Shown here: piece after piece, positions 56,766 to 64,000 of the stretch | Layout: the number at the start of each line of letters is the position of its first letter | Numbering within the stretch: position 1 is the first letter of the stretch | NCBI GenBank assembly: GCA_033816765.1 | Contig: CM066287.1 | Span: 3,038,001-3,102,000, forward strand | From: Nothopassalora personata | Lineage: Eukaryota > Ascomycota > Dothideomycetes > Mycosphaerellales > Mycosphaerellaceae | DNA: 64,000 nt | Direction: 5' to 3' | Notes under the pieces: generated by a model | What the model was told of the DNA's origin: nothing | What the model saw: the letters and a program-made list of their open reading frames with translations, nothing else | The model's database searches: none | Program-made: the position numbers and the translations under genes

Positions 56766-58482
56766 TCTGGATGTCGCGACGCATCGGATTCGATGGATTC
56801 ACGGCTGTTCCGTCCCATACTGTGCCGTTGTTGCCGAGGTTCAAGACGTAGAAGTTGTGCCCATGTAAGTGGAACGGGTAGGCGAAGGGCGTCAGGTTTG
56901 TGACGTTGACGACGATGGATCGGTTTGTACCGTAGTTGACCACATTCCACTGCGGGTCGTTAGGAAAGCTGACGTTTCCCTCTGCTGCTTTGTACAGTAT
57001 GGGCTGATTGAAGTTTGCGTGGAAGGTCTGGTTGGCCATCCGCCATTCGTAGCTCCCGGTCGAGTTGAGCACCTGCGTAATGGAAACGTCGTGGAAAAAA
57101 GCGTCCTGCGGTGCTGATGGAGTGATCTGATATTCCGGTTGCGTGGTGTTGAGCGGCAAATTCTGACAACTTGTGTCGTTGACGGTACTAAATGTGGCTG
57201 GAACTCCTGCTGTATCTGCACCTTCGTAGTATACAGCTGCTCTGACTTCTTCCATGTTGGAGCCGCCGCATGACTTTCCTCCGGGCGCGGAAGACCTCAT
57301 CCAGAACATGTTGGTCGTGAAATTGTTGGCTGTGACCAGGATGTCGGCTCGCTGTCCAACGCCAAGCGTGAGCACGTCGGAGACATGAGGCACTGTTGGC
57401 ACATAATCGTACGAGATGACGGTCATCTGGTGACCATCGATGCTGAACTTCTGTATGCCGTCTGCGCCCATGTTCATCAGCCGCAGTCGGTGCGTCTTGC
57501 CTGATTGGAACTTGAACTTTGCTAGCTCTGCACCATCAGTGCAGCTCCAAGTCATTTGAGCGTTGACATGGCTAGCTAGCCACTCCAACTCGTTGTTCCA
57601 AGAAGGCGGCGAACAGTCAAAGCGGCTGCGACCATTGATAAGAAGGCTGTCGCTGACTGGAGGTATCACCGACATGTCAGTCCCTACTGCGTCGCTGACA
57701 ATGCTGAAATAAGGGGTATGATACCAGTCGCTGAGCATGACCGGGCCAATGTCGATGTCGTACGAAAGTTGCGAGGGGCCGTAGATGATGATAGGACCGA
57801 CAATGCCAGCTGTGTATTGCGCAGAGTAGTGTGCATGCCACCAGCTAGATACACCGTCAGGTGCTGCGGTCCCGCGCGTAATTGTGAATTCGTAGTAGCG
57901 TGTAACATTTGCCACTGGGATATGGTCCTGCTTCACGCCGTCGGCGTTCCTGCTCATTCGATCTCCCCAGGGAGCAGATTCATATTGTTCGCCTTCTCCA
58001 TCGGGGAGCCACTTGGGAAAGGTGGGCTGACAGAGAGATCCCCACAAAGATTTTCCGACCTGCTGATCATTTGAAAGAGAGCTAGAGGGAAGGATGCATC
58101 CAGACGGAGTGCCTGATCCCGGATCAGAGCCGGGGCCGTGGTGCCAGCCAGGTACAGAGCCTTGACCACGGCCTGAGCTGGCGCCAGTGCCTGAGATGAC
58201 CGATGGTGCGGTCGGTATTGCTTGGCAAGCATCGGCCGTGCAGATCGTGGTGGTGATGTCTACAGTGGCCCATACCACCATGGTACTTGTCCTGTCCTCC
58301 GTGGTTCCAGCGTCATAAGATCCAACTGATGCGATCGAAGATATAGTCGGCATAGCGGTACTCGAAGATTCTGCGTATGTAGTGGTAGTCGTGGATGAGT
58401 AGGTAGAAGGAGAACTTGAGCTCAGAGACCGACCGCCCGTGTTGTAAATGGGTGGTGCTGAAGGATGATCGTGTCTCTGCAT
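56734..58482 (-). pseudogene. Broken multicopper oxidase (laccase-like) gene
   Basis: 582-codon open frame covering most of a secreted fungal multicopper oxidase. Ser/Thr-rich N-terminus, then VTRYYEFTITRG near 193, copper motif 2 as WHAH (215-218), the central cupredoxin domain, and copper motif 3 HLHGHNF (538-544). Two essential pieces are missing. Between APDG and SSWWHAH about 90-100 residues present in relatives, including copper motif 1 (HWHG), are gone. After NPMRRDIQM (56,764) the gene ends abruptly, so the HCHIxxH motif that binds type 1/2/3 copper is lost. The last nine codons are the reverse of the hydrolase fragment. No canonical signal peptide starts at the ATG, but one is readable in another frame at 58528. 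Confidence 0.75.
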
Positions 58483-59493
58483 TTCTTGCAGCTACTGTAA
58501 ATGCAGTCACAATAATTGACACACGCATATCTGTCCAATAGCCAGAGGGGATGAACGAGTGAGTGATGGACCAAAGAATGTACAGACAGAGCAGCATTAA
58601 AGCAGTACGAAATAGAGAACAATGCGATGGTGGGAAGACATGGCTAGGAAATGTGAGACCCTACCTGGCATATCTTAATGTTCGTGTCGATAAAGTCCAG
58701 TGTAGCTGTGAAGAAACAGCGAGGTCAGAACATGTCACGAGGAATGGTTGGCGAGGAAGTTGACTGCCGTCATATGCTTCATTCATACCGTTTCTTGCCC
58801 ATACAGTGGCCTACTCTGCTGTACATCGATAGCCTGTAGCTACACCATATGTCGCATAGGTTGCCATGGTCTACAAAGGGATCTAGTATACTGGCAAATA
58901 CGGCCTATAGCTGTATTGTTGGGGATGGCACGAAGCGCTCTTCGGGAGTATGCGTGGTGACGACCTGCTCACTGTACGTTGTCTGGCAGGTGAGCACGGG
59001 TGAGTTGTCAATCTCAGGTTCCGGAATATGGTGTCGTTGAGGGCTGGTTCAACGGCAACGACTTTGCCACAGCATACGTCTGAGGCAAGGTAGAATGCTG
59101 CCCAAGCTGCTGATCTGGCCTCCAAGGTACCAACACGACGCTGGCTGGTCGAGGACGGAATTGCCGGTGCCAGTGATGGGAAGAAGGAGGATGGAGGCGT
59201 GAGCGAAGGAAAGGGAAAGTCGCAGCGGTCGGCCCGGCGTTTCGGGTCAGCCATTCTTCCTCTCAATCACGAATGGTATCATACTTCTTTCCCTCTATAC
59301 ATAAAATATATACCGTGCAGAAATGCTACTGCTGTGAGCCTGCGAGATATCATGTCATTCATCCTGTGCCTTTCCAAACCATCCATTGGGTATCTTCGCG
59401 ACAAAATCCGACACGCCATAAACATAACCTCATCCGTTTCATAAACCCAGCCTCTCCAAAAGCTACATCATTCCCTTCCCATCAAGATAGTGT
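58483..59493. other. Intergenic region upstream of the oxidase pseudogene
   Basis: Mostly non-coding. At 58528 (minus) a reading MRVSIIVTAFTVAARNA looks like a signal peptide but is one base out of frame with the oxidase; otherwise nothing recognised. Confidence 0.4.
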
Positions 59494-60779
59494 CTATACG
59501 AAGGAACCGGCGGACCAGCTACTTTTCACAGATGGCGGTAACGTGGACGACGCTGGGGTAGTACTCCTTCGTTGGTCAGGATCCGAGTGTCGCCTTATGG
59601 TATCCTGAACAGAGCCATTGCTTACGACTGCTTTGCTCGGAAGCGGTGCTGGACTATACGCATAATCGCGTGCACCCATTTGCTCTCCCTTATCCTCAGT
59701 CAACATCTCACCCAGAGTCAATCCCATCATCTGGCGAGAATTGGTCCGTGGAAGGTTATCGTCCTTTTCAGGATACCCACAAGGAGCGCATTCGTCCAGA
59801 AATGCGGCAAGACTGAGCATACTGTTTGCCCGCTGGCTGTCCATATTGGCCGTGTCCAGCTCCGCGGTACTTTTTCGCGTTGCTCCCTTCGACGACTGGA
59901 GTCCAGTAACAGTGGCGAAGAACTTCCATACGAAAGGCAAATTCGCGACCAGTAAAGCCGTAGAGCTTTCGCGCACGTACCAGAACGACCAGAGCGAGCC
60001 AAATGGCTGCGTAAAGGAATAGACCTTGTTGAGTATCGCGGCGAGAACAACGAAAATTCCCAAACTGAACACGCCAACCAGGGGGACCTTCTTCCTCCAT
60101 CGCAGTTTCATTCGCAAGAACATCGGCAGCCCTATCGCCAGCATAATCAAATCCGAGCTCAAGTTGAAGACCGCGTTCGTTATTAGATGATTGGTAGCCG
60201 CGTTGCACTGACTTGAGGGCTGTGGCCATACCGCCCAATACTGTCGAAAAGGGCGGCACCATACTCCAAAGTAAAGGATCTCCATGACCACAAAGGTGAC
60301 TATCACGTAGCCGGCGAGGACCTTGATGCCTATGTTCTCCCATCGAAGCTGCGTAAGCCTGTGGTATAGGATAATCAGACATAGCTTTGCACCCCAGATG
60401 GTTACACACTGACTCTGCTCAACAACGAGGACGAGTTTGCTTGCGAATGTCCGCTCAGCTATATCCTCCTGTGTAAGTGAGGCGATATCGAAACCAGGTG
60501 GCAGTAAGTTTGAGCCGTGATTGTGGACTATGTTGATCGTAACAATATTCACTGTGTAAAAGCACAGAATGATCGTCATCAGATAGTCGTCCAGCTGGTA
60601 CCTAGGAATTTGGATCCGGGAAAAGTCGGTCGTGCCCAGTGTCATCCATATCGAGATGCTGCCAACATGTCAGCCAGAAGAACGTCATCTCAGTAGTCGA
60701 AGAGGGCCCACAATCTGCTAATTGCTATAAGAAAGACGAATGACCACCAGATCCAGCTCTCAATCACCAGTGGGGTCAT
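59494..60779 (-). CDS. Rhodopsin-domain (PTH11/SAT5-like) integral membrane protein
   Basis: Two exons: 60779-60712 (22 codons plus 2 bases) and 60658-59494, joined over a 53-nt intron (GTGGGC...GGCAG, GCTGAC branch site), 410 residues. The first exon supplies the opening of membrane helix 1 (IWWSFVFLIAIS). Further helices follow with the family hallmarks DDYLMTIIL, a YFGVWCRPFRQYW loop with the conserved Cys/Trp, CNAATNHLITNAVFNLSSDLIM, LGIFVVLAAILNK and ALLVANLPFVWKF: seven in all. The cytosolic C-terminal 130 residues are Ser/Pro-rich. This is the large fungal rhodopsin_dom family that includes PTH11-type receptor-like proteins; ligand and signalling are unknown. It lacks the CFEM domain of true PTH11. 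Confidence 0.82.
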
Positions 60780-62133
60780 GCTGCTTGCGTTGAGCGCTCA
60801 CGGAAATTCCTGCCAGGGAAGCGATGAATCTTGTCGCTCTCGCAGCCACCGGGGCATGATTCGTGGGCGCGGAGACCTGTACCACCCGTATCAGATATGG
60901 CCGTGGTGTAGGCAAAGACTCGAGTGGGATAGATGCTGAGAGGATGAAGAGAGGTCGAGAACGAGTAAAGACCTTGTGAGATGCACGGGCGCGTGGAGAG
61001 CTCAGCTCCGGCAGTAGTGCAAGCGACGGAAGAGGATTACACTTTCGTGCGCCTTGTGTCCGTGGCTGGACCTCTCTATGCTTCCTCCTACAAGTACCTC
61101 CTAGGGTTCGAGGAAACCCGTCTTGCCTAGCCTGATTAGAAAGATGTGAGACTAGCATATATATTGAAGATGGTGTCATTTTGGCCTTGTTGCCTCGATG
61201 AGCCCCTGCTTGGGCCATAGGAAGAGCATGAGGGCAGTACTAGCGTGCCAAGGTTCACGACGCACTGTGATAAATACGCCATATGGCATCATTTCAATAC
61301 CCTACTTACAAATACATATCCGCGGGCGAGTGCCGAGGTTCTGGCCAGCCTTACATTGACCGAAAGCTCTGTGTCCGAACGCGAAGTCAATCAATTCAGC
61401 TTCGACCTCGACCTCTTCGCTCGTGCTTGAAACATTCGTCGTCATGCTCCGCTGCAAGCCGTCCCAGAAAACATGGACGACGTGCAGATCAGCACGTGGG
61501 GAAGCGAGATGATCGTTGCCACTTGGCACAATCTGGATCGACCCGAGAGCAGGGTCTAGACAAAGGCCACCACAGCCATCTATATTACCGATTCGCGCAT
61601 CTCCATCATCCGCACGATTATTGAGAGCAATGGCATCGCATCTTTAATACTACCGCAGCAGTTGCCGAGGGCTCGTCGTGCACAATTGCCCGGTCAATCG
61701 TCCGCATGATGTGGAGTTTCGCTAGCCGAGCGCTCTTGCAGAGTTCCGTTCATTGGGAAGGAAGCCGAGGGACCACATGGCGCATGGGGGTACTCGCGAG
61801 ACATGGCGTCACAGCGTTCCCCCGGATCCGACAGACGGGCGCCCAGGTCGTCGGACAGCACTGAAACCTTCCGTTCTGCATAATTCAAGACGTCTGTGGC
61901 CGGCACTAGGTTCAAGTACGTTTGACTGAGGTAGGAAAGAATTCCCCGGCAGTGTTGGAAAAAGTAGTAAAATAGTATAAGTAATAGTAAAAATTGAGAT
62001 ACTAAGTTATACCAGAACTAACATTACTATTTACTTACTGTATTACTATAGTAATTACCACTACCCTCCGCGACCCGGCACAACCAGACCAGATTCATAG
62101 GCCGAGGTACGACCTACAGATCGACTGTACTGA
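60780..62133. other. Intergenic region with a short TA-rich, RIP-like island
   Basis: No supported gene; readings such as 60760-61218 (-) and 61283-61624 (+) have no recognisable motif. The stretch of about 61,966-62,064 is strongly TA-rich (repeats of TAGTA/ATAGT) and resembles the eroded repeats of the left compartment. Confidence 0.45.
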
Positions 62134-64000
62134 CTAGCATCCATCTGGCCTTCGGTGAAAGTGGTCGGCTTTCAATTGTAGAACACCCTGGGCATCCAGA
62201 CTCAACTCGCATGACCACGCTTTTGACGTGCAACCACTGCTCGCCAGAGACCCGGCATGGTGGCATTTCCGGGGACGCGCGGACTCCTGGCAGTGGCACC
62301 CTGATCTGGTGATGTCTACTGACTCGCTCCCTTGGTGGCCATTCGTAGTCGTTTGCGGAGCGTGTTGAGCGCTCCGCGTCGACTTCGTGCTTGAGGGCGA
62401 TGGACTGCTCTCAGTTGATGCCTTACCTTCAGTACCCGAATGGTGTGCCGCGTTAGGCGAGATAGATCTGCTCTTGCTAGATAGTTTTGCAGGCGAGGTT
62501 ATACGTGCCTCTAGTGAGCGACTCTCCTGTTCCTGATCTCTATGTGTCATGCTGGACTTTTTAGAGCCGAGGGAAGAGGGTGAAGTCGCTGGCTTCTCAG
62601 CCTCGATTTGGATAGCATGTAGGACTCCTTGAGATACGTTCCTCGCAGACCTCTTCGAACTTCCTGTAACCGGGACACTGCTTGATGCTTTCGGCTCGCG
62701 AGCGCCTTCTGTCCGATTGCCTGGCCCGGAGACAGTCGCTTCTTGAGACCCTGGCCTGCTGGACGTACGAGATCGTGGTATGTCTGCAGTAGTGACCGAT
62801 CCGTCCTCGTGAATATCAGCGCTGATAACCTCCCGACGTTGCATATGATTAGAAGCGGCTGCTTTCCCCTCATCCTCGCCTTTGGTGAGGTCTTTTGGCG
62901 ATGTCCTCCGTCCTCGCCGTGGGCTAACACTGCTTGCCTTCGAGGAAACCGGCTCCTTGACAGCAGTGCTATGCTTGCTGTGCCGACTTGCGGTGCCACT
63001 GCGAGAGATTGCCGGACTCCAGGTTTCCTGACCTTTTGCTATCTGCGAGACTGGACACTTCCTCGATGATCTGGCAGACGATTGTCGCGATTCTCCATCT
63101 GCTGTTCCAGGGGCTGTGATGTCTAGCTTCGAGTCTGCGCGAGTCTTGGACGATTTGCTGGAAATGGCCTCAATACCAGGGCTCGCTCGGTCTGATGGAG
63201 TCGCCTTGTTGCGACTATTTCCCTTTGAGCCATGGCGATTCTGATCTCTGCCCTGCGTAAATCCAGATATCTCTCTCATTGCGGATACCGCACCTGGCGG
63301 AGCATCTGGGCTCTCGTGCTTCGAACGCAGGGGACTCCTGTCGAAGATCCGCGAGTCCGCACGACTCTTTGACGACTTGCTGGACTTGCCCGGAAATTGG
63401 TGGTTCGCTCGTGGAGGCGCGGCGGCCTTGCTATTACTGCTTCTCTGTGAGCTACCACGACCCTGTTCATCGAACTGTGTCATTCCAGCTATGCCGCTCA
63501 CTTCGGGTAGCGCACGTGGTGAAGCATCCTCTTGGGAAGCGCTAGAGTTTGGACGACTCATTGATGTCTTTTTAGAATCCTTCTGTGCATCCTGGCTCTC
63601 GCGCTGAGTCTTAGTAGACTTCAACTCCATATTTTCCGCCTCGCTGGTCACTTTTCCGCCGAGAACAACAGGCCCTTCGCCTCGTGGTAAGCTCCAATCA
63701 TGCTCGGTAGCAGCAGCAGAAGCAGCTACATCCTCCCACTCGTCTTCGCTCCCCACTTTTGGAGGGTCCTTACGTTTTCGTCTTCGACCCTGCTTACGTT
63801 CCAACAACGCCTTCAACCTTTCGATCTCTCTTTCGGCACTAGCAAGCTCCGTACTCAGCGCGGAATGCAATCGCTTCAACACTCTTGCTTGCCGCGGCAC
63901 GCCGTTACCAGACTTCAGCAGTCTGCTGACTTTCCAGAATACGGATAGTAGCTTCAGCAATGCCCCAAGACTGCTCCTATCTTGCAAGCTTCGCGCTTGT
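62134..64000 (-). CDS. Serine/arginine-rich disordered protein, partial (5' end outside the window)
   Basis: Open frame of at least 620 codons that reaches the right edge of the window without an ATG, so the N-terminus is missing. The visible start has a short basic coiled coil (residues about 35-70, ELASAEREIERLKALLERK then GRRRKRK). The rest is low-complexity, rich in Ser, Lys, Arg and Pro, with recurrent units of the form SSKSSK-x-RADS (twice, near 63,365 and 63,130) and many SPR/SRS tripeptides. No enzyme domain. It could be a nuclear or scaffold protein regulated by phosphorylation, but this is inference from composition only. The C-terminus has a small Cys/His cluster (GCHCQESARPRKCHH). 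Confidence 0.6.
   Translation of the reverse strand, partial: QARSLQDRSSLGALLKLLSVFWKVSRLLKSGNGVPRQARVLKRLHSALSTELASAEREIERLKALLERKQGRRRKRKDPPKVGSEDEWEDVAASAAATEHDWSLPRGEGPVVLGGKVTSEAENMELKSTKTQRESQDAQKDSKKTSMSRPNSSASQEDASPRALPEVSGIAGMTQFDEQGRGSSQRSSNSKAAAPPRANHQFPGKSSKSSKSRADSRIFDRSPLRSKHESPDAPPGAVSAMREISGFTQGRDQNRHGSKGNSRNKATPSDRASPGIEAISSKSSKTRADSKLDITAPGTADGESRQSSARSSRKCPVSQIAKGQETWSPAISRSGTASRHSKHSTAVKEPVSSKASSVSPRRGRRTSPKDLTKGEDEGKAAASNHMQRREVISADIHEDGSVTTADIPRSRTSSRPGSQEATVSGPGNRTEGAREPKASSSVPVTGSSKRSARNVSQGVLHAIQIEAEKPATSPSSLGSKKSSMTHRDQEQESRSLEARITSPAKLSSKSRSISPNAAHHSGTEGKASTESSPSPSSTKSTRSAQHAPQTTTNGHQGSESVDITRSGCHCQESARPRKCHHAGSLASSGCTSKAWSCELSLDAQGVLQLKADHFHRRPDGC

Noticed and set aside
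60760..61218. 152-codon minus reading upstream of the rhodopsin-domain gene
   Set aside because: Overlaps the first exon of that gene in another frame and is rich in Arg/Pro/Ser without motifs; likely 5' untranslated sequence.

Overview
The window looks like a filamentous ascomycete chromosome, most likely a Dothideomycete-type genome. The evidence is 53-58 nt GT-AG introns, DSC ubiquitin ligase and rhodopsin-domain families, chromodomain Ty3/gypsy elements, and heavy repeat-induced point mutation (RIP). The species is inference. The window has two compartments with an abrupt boundary near 43,250.

Compartment 1 (1-43,250) is a nest of LTR retrotransposons eroded by RIP of a CpA type: CA and TG are scarce, TA is abundant and CG is kept, so most reading frames are full of TAG/TAA. 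The left stack is three deep. Element A (Ty3/gypsy, + strand, 1-5497 and 19125-~20859) was hit by element B (5498-19124, TSD GTTAG). B was hit inside its 3' LTR by element C (11923-18963, TSD GTAGC). C is young and intact: identical 187-bp LTRs, no RIP, full gag and pol, a self-priming primer-binding site and a -1 frameshift-like gag/pol junction. The right stack is deeper. A minus-strand gypsy element F (~20860-26183 and 39885-~41550) is split by a fragment of the A/D family (G), by element E (27082-39884, minus, a relative of B), by element D (~30185-36115, a relative of A) inside E, and by a solo LTR inside D. A 762-bp insertion with a 16-bp target duplication sits in A at 1555-2316. Between pol and 3' LTR, families A/D/G and B/E each carry an antisense accessory ORF with a C-x2-C-x6-C motif. 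This is the most unusual recurrent feature of the window.

Compartment 2 (43,250-64,000) is ordinary gene-rich euchromatin: a coiled-coil protein (possibly an augmin subunit), an FAD-dependent amine-oxidase-like protein, the SNARE VTI1, an F-box-like protein, the AAA+ ATPase RVB1, the mitochondrial Fe-S assembly factor ISA1, the DSC complex subunit 3, an RCC1-repeat protein, a broken alpha/beta hydrolase joined tail to tail with a broken multicopper oxidase, a rhodopsin-domain membrane protein, and a serine-rich disordered protein running off the right edge. The genes are mostly unrelated housekeeping functions and do not form a pathway. Several pairs share divergent promoters (oxidoreductase/VTI1, RVB1/ISA1) or end tail to tail (DSC3/RCC1).
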